Source: Sepioteuthis lessoniana
Lineage: Eukaryota; Mollusca; Cephalopoda; Myopsida; Loliginidae
Assembly (NCBI GenBank): GCA_963585895.1
Contig: OY757904.1
Span: forward strand, 162,574,292 to 162,638,291
Direction: 5' to 3'
DNA length: 64,000 bases
Within the stretch, counting starts at the first letter, position 1; each line of letters starts with the position of its first letter. The position numbers were made by a program, and so were the translations under genes. Of this stretch, positions 11,110-22,871 are shown piece by piece. The notes beneath the pieces were generated by a model. It searched no databases. It saw nothing but the letters and a program-made list of their open reading frames with translations, and was not told where the DNA came from.

Positions 11110-11960
11110 GTTTGTTTTTATTCCCCAAAAATTGGATAATTATCGGATTATAATAAAATTTTCAGTCTTTAAAACAATAAAGGATGAGGTTTCTTATAAA
11201 AGCCATTTCCTCAAGTTTTTGAAGACAGGGTTTTCTTTTTGATTATTGTTTTTGAAATGCGCTCCCTAAATCATTGTTAATTTGACTCACTTAATTGAAA
11301 GATTTGCATTTTGTTTACATTTTTTATGGTTATATATTTGTACGAATACCTTATTTTTGAAGTTCAACCAAATTACAATATTGCTCTTCAAGTCATTTTT
11401 AATGGACCCCTTCACATAGACGTCCCAGGGTTGGCCGACCAACAAGAAATTACCTACAACAGCTTTGTGCGGACACGGCATACAGTCTGGGGGACCTGCC
11501 GGAGGCGATGGATGATTGAGACGGATGGAAATAGAGAATAAGAGATATCCGTGCTAGTAGGGCAACCAGATGATGATTACTTTATTCCTTTGCAAAGTTT
11601 ATCTTCCCAGAAAGTGGTTAATAAATTTTTTTTTCAAAAATCAGGTAAATAGTTTGTTTTTTTTGGTCACAGATTTCAAACTGACATCCGTAGATCAAAC
11701 AATTCCACTTACTGCAGGTGACTGGGATTTTGTTAAATAATGTCAAAATACAGAATAAATTTTTTTAAAGCATTTTATCTAAATACTTTTTATAGTCTTT
11801 TGTTTTGTTTTCCAACAAGAGCCCGCAAGAAAACCAATATAAAAAATTCACTTGAAGAAGACCCTTTTTCTGATAATTTAATATACAAAACGCAGATTAT
11901 TACTTTTGATCATCCATACATTAGAAATAAAGGGGCATGGCTTGTCAGTTACAAATCATA
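11110..11960 (+). repeat. R-C interspersed repeat, copy 1
   Basis: Several blocks match the reverse complement of 25230-25830: 'TTGTTAATTTGACTCACTTA' (11272), 'AGTGGTTAATAAA' (11613), and 'AGGTGACTGGGATTTTGTTA' (11717). The copies are diverged. There is no coding region. An RTE 3' fragment has landed in this copy at about 11403-11577. The family is unknown. Confidence 0.6.
11403..11577 (+). mobile_element. RTE-like LINE, extreme 3' end
   Basis: Translation in shifting frames gives 'RPTRNYLQQLCADT'-, 'GDLPEAMDDRDGW'- and 'RDIRASRAT'-like peptides, the C-terminal signature of this RTE LINE. It ends in 'GATGATGATT', the triplet tail. It is heavily 5' truncated, about 175 bp, inside an R-C copy. 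Confidence 0.75.
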
Positions 11961-11993
11961 ACATCGCCGATAAAAGTGCATTTTTTTTATATA

Positions 11994-11997
<4 letters not shown>

Positions 11998-12027
<30 letters not shown>
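11998..12027. repeat. (TG)n microsatellite
   Basis: About 14 TG dinucleotides at the left edge of an R-A copy. Confidence 0.95.
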
Positions 12028-12029
<2 letters not shown>

Positions 12030-12032
<3 letters not shown>

Positions 12033-12335
12033 CCAAATCCATTTTTATTTCAAACAATTCAGCTAAGCGCAAATACAGTTTCAATGTCAAAAACAGTTCT
12101 ATTTCAAACAATTCAGTTTAGCATAAGTACGCAGTTTAGTTCTATTTGACCCATAGATAGAGCCCTATCAGGTGCTACCACTCTGTATTCCCCAAAGCTC
12201 CCGCATTACTGGAACCTCACTATTAGACTGTTTTATGTCATACCTAGGACACTCTTTAGGGAGGAGGTCTTACCGCTTTGCAGAGATGCAGTCGGTGTAT
12301 TCAACTCTACATCCCTAGCCGACTGGGCAAGTGTG
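12030..12335 (+). repeat. R-A interspersed repeat, shortened
   Basis: Plus-strand R-A piece with 'TTCTATTTCAAACAATTCAG' units, 'TTTGACCCATAGATAGAGCC', and the tail with 'CTGGAACCTCAC' and 'CAGAGATGCAGTCGG'. The central 'AGTGGACCTGGGAG' block is deleted. Confidence 0.75.
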
Positions 12336-12357
12336 TAATATATATATATATGTATGG

Positions 12358-12548
12358 CGACGTTTGTGGGGTAACGGTTAAGAAATAGAAATCAAGGACA
12401 GCGGCTGTTTACCTTTTACATAGCATGAATAATCTTGTTATGGCAACCGATAGAGAAGGAAAACTCCGAATTCAAAACTGTTAAACTTCGCTTAAACACT
12501 GACCTTGTGTCGCATCCTGCTCGTGTGGAGGGGTTAGCTAATTATTGA
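12358..12548 (+). repeat. SINE-2, internally deleted
   Basis: The head 'GGGGTAACGGTTAAGAAATA' and tail 'AAGGAAAACTCCGAATTCAA' to 'GTGGAGGGGTTAGCTAA' match the SINE-2 family, but the body between them is shortened. Confidence 0.65.
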
Positions 12549-13190
12549 TACTCTGGCAATTTTGAGGCATTATTTTAAAGCGGACCTAAAAGCCACTCAA
12601 AGAATTCAATAAGGAGAGAATGAATATCCGACAACATCACTCAAAACGATTTGAGTGATTTTAAGGATAGTGACTTGAAATAAAATCCAGAAGTGAACTA
12701 CCATCAGCTGTCAATTATGATATGTTAAAATGCAAGATAGGGAAACTCAACTACCAGCATTTTTACAAAAGATAAGATTATTGAAAGATAAAATATCCAG
12801 AGTATTCATCATTAAACCTCAAAAAACAGTTCTAATGAGGTTCTCCAAGAATCTGCTGTTTTTTTTGGGGGGGGGGAATTAAAAAATGAAAATAGGATTT
12901 ACATTCTAATAGTCTTCATCTACCAATAATGACTTTTAGACACTTGTTCATGAGGTAATGAGAAATTTAATATACTTGTATTGTTTTAGCTTAATGAAAT
13001 TCAAATATTTAGAAAGTGATTAACCCAGAATAATACAATGGTTTATTTAGTGCTGAGCGTTGTAGGATTCCTTCAAATGATTTTAATGGTTAGGGTTCAA
13101 GCCTAGATAAATGGGTGAACAGTCAACACTTGATTTATAAGTAACAACTGAAAGACTTAAGAACTTTCATAAAATAAATACTCATTACTT
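12549..13190. other. AT-rich spacer
   Basis: No gene. It has a T/G homopolymer patch at 12861-12878. Confidence 0.4.
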
Positions 13191-13197
13191 TATTCAT

Positions 13198-13455
13198 ACC
13201 GGGCCACTGGCCTTATGAGTAGAGTGTTCGCCAATGGTCCGGGAGACCAGGGTTCAATTCCTGGTCGCGTCATACCAAAGACTTTAAAAATGGTACTTGA
13301 TACCTCCTTGCTTAACACTCAGCATAGGGTACGTATCAAGAGTAAAGTCAAACGATCCAGGGAAGGTAGTAGCGCCCTCCCCTACACCTCGGTGTAGTAG
13401 CTATTGAAAAGGGAGCCTTCGGGTCACCCTCGACTACGGTCGCCAACTTTACTTA
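13198..13455 (+). repeat. SINE-1 (tRNA-derived), well preserved
   Basis: The tRNA-like head has an A-box-like 'TTATGAGTAGAGTG' and a B box 'GGTTCAATTCC' (13252-13262). The body passes 'ACCAAAGACTTTAAAAATGG' and 'GCGCCCTCCCCTACACC' and ends in ACTTT repeats. 'TTACTTTATT' occurs on both sides (about 13186 and 13453), compatible with a target duplication. It is transcribed by RNA polymerase III in living families; nothing shows activity here. Confidence 0.8.
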
Positions 13456-13529
13456 CTTTATTAACATGTAATCTGCATTGTAAAATATTCAACAAAAAGA
13501 AAATTACCTTGTTAGGAGGGCTTGGAATA

Positions 13530-13905
13530 TGTCTACTGTATTCCCCCCACCCGCCAAGAGGTGCTCAGGGTATATTACTAAACTCCATCCAGAGGTGAAA
13601 CCCCAGTTCTAGGTGTCTGGGTAATATGGAATCACCCCTTCATTACCATTACTCCCAGGTCCACTGACCCGGTGTGGCTATAGCTTTTAGGGTTAAATCT
13701 AAAGGACAAATAGATTTATTAAACGAGAATATTTGCAACAGTGTGCAAATTATTCATGTTAAAAATAGTCACATGAAACTATAAGTTTTTACAAATCATT
13801 TGGAACCATCTAACTACCTGAAGATAGTGAAAAAATACTGACTTTGGGATTAAAGTTGACATGTTGAAAAAACCAACAAAAAGTTAAAATGACAAAACCT
13901 AAACA
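13530..13905 (-). repeat. R-A interspersed repeat
   Basis: Minus-strand copy. The complement of the tail block lies at 13545-13600, 'ATTACCATTACTCCCAGGTC' near 13650, and the family start near 13850-13880. Confidence 0.7.
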
Positions 13906-15379
13906 AAGCAAAACGGTATTTCAACATAGCAGTTTTACTAAATAATCATAATAATACAAATTTAAATACTAAAAAGAACAGAATGTTAAAAGCACTGGTG
14001 TTATACAATTCGAGGATTCTTCTTTTTGAAACTCTAAACCTTCTACGTGAAAACAGAACAAGAGGGATGATTTTTTTTTTAATATTGAAAATGAAAATAC
14101 AATCTGAATAATAATAAAATATAAAGAAAAAATGTTTTACTAAGTTACTTGATTTTAACAACAACAACAACAACATTTAAATAAAATGAAGTGAATAAAA
14201 ATAAAAAGGAGAGAAAAATAAAAATTTACCCGTAAGAAGAAAATCAACTTGTATTTTGAGTAAGCAAATAATTTTCATAGAGAAAATATTTTCTGTTTAA
14301 TTTCCTTTTTGTTACAAACCATGAACCAACTTGAAAGAATGTGAATTGTTTAGATATCAAGAGAAACTTTAATTATTTGATAAGAAAATATTTCTACCAA
14401 GAAATTTGTAAAAAAAATAAAATGCATAACAAATATTGATTTTATTAAAAGGAACGAGTTCTTTCGAGTCGAACCAATTTTCCTAATTTTAAATGAACAC
14501 TTAATATTTTTTTTATTATTTAACATCTTTATTTATCATGGATACCGAATACTTAAATAAATAAAAAAAAAAAAAAGAAAAAAAAGCCGCTCATGAAAAA
14601 ATCTATTTGACATTAAAGACCAAGTCAAACTTCCCAAAATGACTTATAAAATTAACAGGAAATATTAGAACAGGAAATTCTTGTAATTTAGACTCGGTTC
14701 ATTGATATTTATTTTTACCAAAAAATTCCAAATATATTCAGGATAGTAAGATTTATCGGAAAATACAATTTCTTTCTCACTTCCTGATGAATAAACAACT
14801 CACATGTCACACACAACAAAACCTTATGTATTATGACTTATACGCCAGCCTACATAAAAAAAAAAAAAAACAGATGTTTGTTTTTTCTGTGATATTAACA
14901 CGCAAACAACGACCGTAATAATTTGATATGCACGAGATCACCTCCAAGTCATAGTATTGATCACGTGCAAAAAATCTAAAGCAATTGTAATAGCTTGGAG
15001 TTCAACAGGAGGAAGTTTATTTTGCAAGCTGTTGATAGTGAATTTAATCCTTATCAGATAAGTATAGTATCATAAAAAGTTCGCTCGGCAACACTAATTT
15101 AACCAACTCTTAAATTTATAATGATTCGACGAGGTGACAAAGGGAAAAAAGTCTGTAAAATCCTAAAATAAAACTTTTTTTAAATTTTGATTTTAACTTC
15201 ACAATACAAAAGATAGAAATCCAATTAAAATGGTAATTTGAAATAGATATTCATTATTCTAGATTTTACATTTGAAAATAAATAAATCTTAGCTTACTAA
15301 TTTTAATTTAATCGTATAAAATTTGAAACTGCTTGAGAGTTACATCTTTAAAACTCTTGTAATAAATTCTCTATCAAGA
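13906..15379. other. Long AT-rich spacer
   Basis: About 1.5 kb of AT-rich DNA with short A runs and a (CAA)n patch near 14158-14175. No gene recognised. A CACGTG sits near 14962, but no other promoter signal accompanies it. Confidence 0.4.
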
Positions 15380-15950
15380 AAGAGAAATTTCTGTTCGAGT
15401 TTCCGAGAAGTCGAGCGAAAACAACGGCATCCAAAGAAGACCGAATGATAGAACGACCGAAATAATGCTACAAACGACGAAAATCGTTCGAAATCAATGT
15501 AAGGAAGTAAAAGTTTCATTAATAAATTTGTTGTCAGTTGTTGAATGAATAATATTTACTTACTGACTGAAGGAAGAACATTTACGATGAATTATTATTA
15601 AGTCATGAAAAATAAATGGCGAATAATAATTGAGTAACTCACTTGTTTAAAAAACCTCAACAGTTTTGCTGCCATTGCAGAGCAGCTGTCAGTGGAAAGA
15701 GAAAAATGTTTTGGTATATCATCAAGTAACGAAGACAAGCCATACATTGAGTGGACGTTTTAAGAGTTGACACACCACTGACAAGAGACGACGACGACGA
15801 TACCGCCGCCACCGCCACCGCCCAGGTGTTGTCACCAATACAAAGTGAACAAATCTCACAAATGCCTTCAAAATTGTACACGGTATTCTTTTTCCGCTCT
15901 ACCCAACTAAGGATGGTCAGAAATGAGAGGAAGGGTAAGAAGAGGTGACA
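15380..15950. other. CpG-bearing, triplet-rich stretch; possible regulatory or 5' UTR DNA
   Basis: Unlike its surroundings, this block has many CpGs ('GTCGAGCGAAAACAACG', 'GACGACGAAAATCG') and a (GAC/CGA)n(CGC)n triplet run at about 15787-15821. Its short open frames on both strands include an acidic run 'DDDDDTAATATA', a product of the triplets. Such triplets are common in 5' UTRs and first exons, but no splice-supported coding exon is visible. The function is unproven. Confidence 0.35.
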
Positions 15951-17374
15951 AATGTGTGGGCTGTAAAAAAAAAAAAATCTATTATCTACATATTAGAGCG
16001 GGAGAAGGAGGAAGGAGAAGAAGTGGTCATTTGAGAAAAAGGAGTCAATAAGCGAATAAAAAAAAATGTCAACTAAATAGTCAGCAATAAATGAAAGTTG
16101 TTGGAACATTCGAAGCATGTTTGTTTCTAAGGACGGGGGGGGGCTCCCTCGGTAAATTTTTCAGAGATTCAAGATCTTTTTTTTTTTTTTTTTTTTATTT
16201 GTACTAACTTGGAATATAAAGTTATCAATACATCACGGCTTTTCTGATAGACAAAGTAAACATCAATAAAATCATAACTTATGTAAATGTTGGTCTTCAA
16301 GCATTTTGATACGTTTTTCTTGCAAGAAGAAAATTTCAATAGCTTTGTAAACTTTTCCAATAATTATTTTATAAATGAATTATGCCAAAAGATTTAACTG
16401 ATTAAAAATATAAGCAATACCCCCGCCCCCAAGTAAATCATTCAGTTTGGTAGCTACATATTACCCATTAATCGTTTGACCATAAAGTCTGGTTTTAGTG
16501 ACTTTCATCTACACAAAATTAAGAATCACTAGATACTTTTTTTTTACTCTATTTATTCCTATTAAAGAATATTAGGTAATCTGAGTTTCAAGTGAGAAAC
16601 AAGTAAACTAGTAAAAATATTCTTTTAAAACGAAGCAGAAAAAAACGAAAAATATTTTTTTTTAATAGATAAAGCAAAAAAACTCGAAGCAAATGTTAGA
16701 CATAATGTCCCGTGGTGTTAATAAGCAGCATGATTTTAAAGTTTCTTTTACGTTGTAACTTTATTTTTTAAAAAAATAACTTATTTTACAAAGAAATGGT
16801 CACAAAATAAACAAGTTCTTCATCTGTTTAATGATTTAAAATTACATTCTTTGAATTTTTAAACACATTAAAATGTGCTTTTTATTATTGTGTTGTTTCG
16901 TTATCAACTTTAAATTTGTAGGAATCAGCAATTCTTTTAATTTGTTTAGACCTTTTTCCGACACAGGTATCATAGGAGAATGAAAAGTTTTGGTTAACGA
17001 TCCAGGCTTTAGTCCCTTTACTAAAAAAGTTCAGCTTCGGGTCGTCTTTACCGCGCTTTTCACCGGGACTATAAATTCTTTTAACAAAATTAATTTTAAA
17101 AAAGTTACTTTTTGTCCTTCATAACTTAATTGAAAAAAAATGCCTGCAAACTATTTTCCTCAACCCAATTTTGATATAATTTTATCTTGATGAAAAAACA
17201 TCTATCAGGGTAAATTCCTTTCATCACGCTTTGACAAACATGGAATGTTTGTTATTCAATAAACCTTATTACATGATATAATAGATCTTTGTCTTGGTCA
17301 TCAACGTCAATTTGTATTTGGTGTAGCGGCAAAATGCTGGACTGCGACATCATAGAGTTTGAACTTACGTTCAC
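15951..17374. other. Long AT-rich spacer
   Basis: Homopolymer T near 16176-16196 and G near 16134-16142. Nothing else supported. Confidence 0.4.
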
Positions 17375-17512
17375 TTAGGGAAATGTATGGGGAGGACCCC
17401 TGTTCCCCCAGCAATGGGGGAAATAGCACCACTGCTGGTTTTCTGTAAGGATGGCTTAGGAAATAACCCACAAAGGTTGATATGCCATTAAACAAACCAA
17501 TTAAAGTGTATT
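17375..17512 (-). repeat. R-A interspersed repeat, 5'-end piece
   Basis: Ends on the complement of the family start ('AACCCACAAAGGTTGATATG', about 17464-17483). The inner portion differs from the other copies, so it is rearranged or truncated. Confidence 0.5.
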
Positions 17513-17696
17513 TCAATCTTTAAGAAATTATAAGGCCAATGGATTGATTTAAATTTTATTGGAAATTAACACTGGGCCAAAAAGAAAAAGAGACGACTTC
17601 AAAATAATTTGGGGATTTTTTTATAACAGTACCTCCATGCAATGTTTCCAACAATAAAGCAACACATGTATGGGGTTTCAAGGTAATTTATGTGTT

Positions 17697-18310
17697 GTTT
17701 GCTATCTGACTCCATTCTGGACTATCCTATTCTTACCCCCATGGTATAACTTCTTGGCTATGAAGACTGTAAAAGAATTATATAAAAGAAGACAGGAAAA
17801 GATAGGAGGTCAATATATCTTTTATATTTTGACTTTATTTCTGAGGTCAACAACCATTCAGTAGGTGAGGAAGTTATTCCTGAATACAAATGAAATGGTT
17901 GCGTCTCTTAGTCGTTCTTGGTTATCTATGTCCAAATTTGGTATTGAAGGTGTTAACAATGTATTAGACGCTTTGGGGAAATATGTCCATTATTCGGTGT
18001 TTTCAGTTCTAGTTGTTAAGTCCATTATTTGATGTTTTTAGTCATGAGTCGTTGGTAAAAGAGACAGCTGCTACTAGTGGAAAGGTTGGCCAACGCGTCA
18101 TCTAGAGACGGGCGCATGGTGCCTTCCACAAGATTTAGGTGTTAAAGAACAAGCTTTTTCTTTCTTTTTCTGAAAGAGGTTTTTTTCTGGGTTGTTTTAT
18201 TTGTTTTGTTTTGTTTTTGTTTTGTGCATGCGTCGCCCTTTTCCTGTCAGGGGCTTCTGAGAGTTTCTGCATTTATATTTTTATATTTGTTTTTTTAATT
18301 TAATTTTCTT
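17697..18310 (+). repeat. R-B interspersed repeat, copy 1
   Basis: Aligns by eye along its length with 25987-26652 in the same orientation: 'ATCTGACTCCATT', 'CAATATATCTTTTATATTTT', 'GTCCAAATTTGG', 'GAGACAGCTGCTACT', 'CCCTTTTCCTGTCAGG'. There is no long open frame. The class is unknown; both copies end in T-rich DNA. Confidence 0.7.
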
Positions 18311-19174
18311 TTATCCACCACACGTCAATTGAAACACTTGAAATGTATAAAAACATGTTAATTTTATAATATTCAAAGAATCTTTGTTACTTGTGAGAAA
18401 AATGATTGGAGACACTTCTGATATAAAAATTAGTTTTCTTGAATGTATAGGTCTTGAGAATATTGTCTCAAAAGTTGTTGCCACCATTTTGTTACTTTTT
18501 TTTAACCTGAGAAAATAAATGCTCCTTTCAAGGGAAAAAAAACACAGCTAGATTTTTAAAATCTACCAAAAATGAACAAATTATCAGATTTCAATAAAAT
18601 ATTCTGTGCTTATCTAATAATCTATGAATATATCTTTTGATGAAAATGACATTTTGTAAGAAAAATTTGTGGAAAGGACATCAATAAATTCCCACTCTTT
18701 ATTTAATTCTAATAAATCCCAATATCATTTGGACATGTCTATAAAGTCTCTGATAAAATAAAAACAGTTGAAATTCTATTTTAAAGTTTAACATGTAAAA
18801 AAATCCAAAATAAAAAAAATAAAAAAGCAATAAAACTAAAATATTATTTTGCTTGAAAAGTTTTATTATAATTAAAACATACAGTAGATTTTTGGATTGT
18901 TAAAAAATATATGCTAAGAATTATAAAATATCTTTTAAAAGATATTTAAACTGTGATATGTTTTTATTTCTAATTTTTTAAGTCCACTAAAGTACCAACT
19001 CTAGACAATCAGAGCTGGTGGCAAAAATATCTATATTCTAACCTATCAGTTTTGCTGTGGCTAACTTTCTCTGGAATTCACCTTGCTCTTATATAAAGAA
19101 GGATAAAACTGATAGACATTCATTGGGGCTTTGAACAACACACAACTATCTCTGCCAGACTCAGCGTTCATCAG
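18311..19174. other. AT-rich spacer
   Basis: No gene or recognised element. Confidence 0.4.
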
Positions 19175-19965
19175 ACTGCTAATGATTAATTTTAATGGCA
19201 TGTCAAACTGTCTGGGGTTATTTTACACCTAAAGGTTACGGAATTGCATTCATTGTATCGACTTGGTTTGTTTAAAGGCATATCAACCTTTGTGGGTTAT
19301 TTAATACCAAAGCCATCCTTGTAGAAGAACAGTCATAGTACTATTTAACCCATATCTTTCCAAAGGGTATTAGTCCAAAAGTGAATGTAATATTGTGACT
19401 GGAGTTCAAATTCACTTATTAAGATGTCGCAGTTTGGTACGTTAACCACTACACCATGAGAATTCCCTGTACATTAACACTTTTTTGTATTGTTTCTGAA
19501 AAGTTTTTTTTTTGTTTTTTACATAAAAATATATAAAATATTCTTAATACAAATAATTTGTGCTCATTTGTATGGTTTCAAGTATTCCCATTCATTACTA
19601 ATAATTAAAGGATTTCAAGTAATTATTTCTATTTAATAATAATCATTTGCTTGCACACAGTTATATAGTTTCAAGTAAATAATAATGATAATCCTTAGTA
19701 AACAATCATAACTTCTTGAATAATTTTTGAAAGAGATTTATTTGACCCATAGATGAGACCCTTAAAGGTTCTACCACTCCAGGTCATAGTGGACCTGGGA
19801 GTGATGGCAATGAAAGGATACTCCACACTCCTCAGATCTGGAAATTCACCATCAGATGCAGTTTAGTGTCATAGCCATGACCCCCACTTTTTAAGAGAGT
19901 CTTCCCCCTTTGCAAGGGGGAATACAGTCAGCATATCAATAGCATCAGACTTCATTGGCTGCAAA
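19175..19965 (+). repeat. R-A interspersed repeat, long copy
   Basis: Two starts are visible: 'TGGCATGTCAAACTGTCTGG' near 19197 and 'GGCATATCAACCTTTGTGGG' near 19277. The 'TTGACCCATAGATGAGACC' and 'AGTGGACCTGGGAGTGATGG' blocks follow at about 19741-19806. The doubled start suggests one copy inserted in, or duplicated from, another. Confidence 0.7.
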
Positions 19966-20935
19966 TGTTACTAACAACTTCACTCTGTTGGCCTTTGACT
20001 CAACTCCAGCTTTTCTCAACTATGAAGGAATTCTTATTATTAACACCAATAAATTTTGTACAATCTCTAATCAACTCGACATCATAACAATCAATTGCAT
20101 GGCCTTGTGAGAGAAAATTGTTTCTTATCACTTCTGTCATTTTTCCCCAAATTGGAATGTAGCCAGTTTGTCCCTTTCAATTGATACTTTTTATGGAAGA
20201 TGTTCAGATGAGCTGCATTCAGTGGTTCCACTCATTCAATACAAACTTGTTTTGCTGTCTCTAGCAACCAGCATCCATTCTTCTTGAATGTTTCTTACAC
20301 GAGAGACAAGTTCTATTCTAACAGCCTTTTTATACTTTCAGTACTATTCTCAAGAGTCAAAGTTAGTTTTTGTGAAAAAAAGAAAAAATGAATTTTGAAA
20401 ATGTTACCCTAACTATAGAATTATTACAATATGACTTGATGTCATTATTCTTTACATTTCTGTATTTGGCTAAATAGGATTTCAGTGATGTACTAATGTC
20501 ATCTTTTAACATTAGCAATGCACAGAAAATAATAATTAAATTACATAAACTCTTTAATCATTCTATCTGAACAAACCTTATTGATTCACAATACAAGAAT
20601 TATTCAAGAGTTCTGTAAAAATTTATTTAACAGTCTCAAACATCTGAATCTTTGCCCCTAGAGATGTGTACTCCACTGCAACAGCTTTTTTTTTTTTTTT
20701 TATAGAAACTCTTCAATATAAATGAAAACACCCTTATGAATGTTTTCCTCTCAGTTGCAAGTCTGAATTTTAAAAGTCCAGAGTTAAGTATCTTAGCCTG
20801 TCTTACTTTGGACTTCTGTACCATAGCCATATACATGAATATGCGAAATGTACATGGGATGTTCATAACATATATCACATAGAACATAGGAATCTCGAAA
20901 TACGAAAAACACGACTTCTCAGTTCAGGTACGAAA
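19966..20935. other. AT-rich spacer
   Basis: No gene supported. Confidence 0.4.
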
Positions 20936-21330
20936 TTTTTTATTACCTTTGAGTTTAAAGGTTTTTCGACATAAGGAGAGAGAGGCACAATCTTTCTATT
21001 CTGGCTTTTTCATCTGCCCCCCATCTCGTGCGACACCTGCCCAAGGCCTCCGCGAGCAAGTGAAAGTCAACCCTTCTTGTCCGGTGTCTAGTCTCAACTC
21101 TGCTAACTTTCTTCAAATTCCCAAAATCCTCCATGCACTTCCAGTGCGTGACATCATTCGCACTTGCTAGCCCCGTTTCCTATCTCAGGCTATTGTGAAA
21201 TCTCTGAGTGACAGATCTGCTCCGCATGCGTGCGTGCCCGTGAACACCTGCATTAATGTTGCACCTAAGTAACCCATGCACTGAGCCGAAAGGTTCTCAG
21301 CCTAACTAAACCCCAAGGCATAAAACAAAA
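20936..21330. other. Unrecognised GC-richer block
   Basis: About 390 bp with clearly higher GC and CpG ('CATCTCGTGCGACACC', 'GCATGCGTGCGTGCCCGTG') than the DNA on either side. A 73-codon frame at 20949-21170 has no recognisable similarity. It could be a fragment of a foreign element or a degraded exon. Confidence 0.35.
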
Positions 21331-22487
21331 TCCCTCGGCCATTATATTACTCTTCAGTTTTGTTATATCTTTTTTTTTGTCTGTGTTCCAATTAAAAAAA
21401 GAAACCCAGACCAGATAATTCACACTTACTCTTAACCTTTCCATTGAGAATGATGCTTCTCTTTATTATAGGAAAATAAAATATTTTCAATATCATATCA
21501 CCAAAATCTGTCATGCCAGGTTTAATATTTCTAATATTAGCTATTTTCTATTCTTGTCTATTACCCGAGTACTTTTAAAAAGTCATTAAAATATAGCCAA
21601 TGCTGTATCTAGCATTTTTTTTTATATATGAATAAGCCTATTTTGTAATGTAATCACAACTTTGAAATTCACTATTTTTTTCTTCTCTTCACTGAAATGC
21701 ATATATTTTATTATATCAAAGGACATAAACACAGAAACCCTTTTACAATATCACCAATGCTTTTTGCTTACAATTATTTTATGTTCTATACTTGCAATAA
21801 TGGTCAGTTACTCAGTGAAAGGTATCGTAAAGCAAAAATTATGATGAACTGCTTTTTGCTTACAATCTTCAAATCAATGATACAATATTTTCAAAAGTTG
21901 TTTTATATTCCACTGTATTTTGAATAGCAAGAAAAGTTTTTTTTTTGTTTTTTTTAATTAAGTGAGTGCATATCAGCTTCATGTAAACCATTACATAATT
22001 GGCCATTTTATTTAACCAGTTTATCTATTTTGTTTTATATAAACGCAAAACATTTTCCATAACACAACCAAATTTGGTAGGCAGAAAATGTTTTGAAAGT
22101 CAACATTTCATCAGTTGTCTTTGTTGCCAATCGATTGTTTTTGAAATTTGAAAAAAAAAAAAAAAAAAAAAAAAAAAGTTACCCCCTTTTGATATCTGGT
22201 CATTTATTGATACCAGAAATATTGTCATATTTATTGTTTCTTTCTAATAAAAATTTATTGGGGGGTGGGGATGGAGCTTTTTTTGTTAGCCTCAAACAAA
22301 AGTAAACGTCCATTAAGATAAAATATTAAAACCTAAAAAGATGATTTGATTTGGTTTATTTGTTTAACATATCAAAGTCCCTTTTGGCTCTTTTAACAGT
22401 GAAATTTGGAAATATTTAATTGTAATCCAAACTATATCTTTAATATTCCATTTCTTCATTTGTCTATAACCATTCATTTGCAGAGTT
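21331..22487. other. AT-rich spacer with poly-A tract
   Basis: Contains a run of about 27 A at 22151-22177. No gene recognised. Confidence 0.4.
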
Positions 22488-22559
22488 TGATATTGGTTGG
22501 GTTTTTTTTTTGGTATATCATTCCTTGTGGATTATCTAATGCCAAATCCTGTTTATATA
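22488..22559 (+). repeat. R-A repeat, part left of the Tc1 insertion
   Basis: Start of an R-A copy ('TATATCATTCCTTGTGG', 'TAATGCCAAATCCTGTTTAT'). Its TA-rich core received the Tc1 element, and the rest of the copy resumes at 24195. Confidence 0.7.
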
Positions 22560-22790
22560 CAGTAGCATCCAAAACTAAGGGACAAAATTTTAAAACCTAA
22601 TATTTGTTAGAAATAACAACTGTGAAAAGCTGAAATTTTGACAACTGGTAGTTGTTATCATCCATAATAACATACTAAAATTTGAATCATTTGCAAAGGA
22701 TAGAAAAAGAATTATAACAATTATTTATTCATTTTCAAAATAGGATCGTCCAAAAGTAAGGGACAAAATTAAGAAAAACAATGTAAACAG
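22560..22790 (+). repeat. Tc1 left terminal inverted repeat
   Basis: 231 bp. The outer DR is at about 22568-22587 and the inner DR near 22749-22770. Its outer ~190 bp look identical to the complement of the right arm. Confidence 0.95.
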
Positions 22791-22871
22791 TATGCTATAT
22801 TCAAATTTTTTGATTTCCTCTAAAGAATAAGTCTTACTTAGTCATTTGTAAACGTTGCATCAGCCGGCACT

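Noticed and set aside
14955-14975. CACGTG E-box as a promoter
   Set aside because: It is a lone motif in AT-rich DNA with no accompanying signals.
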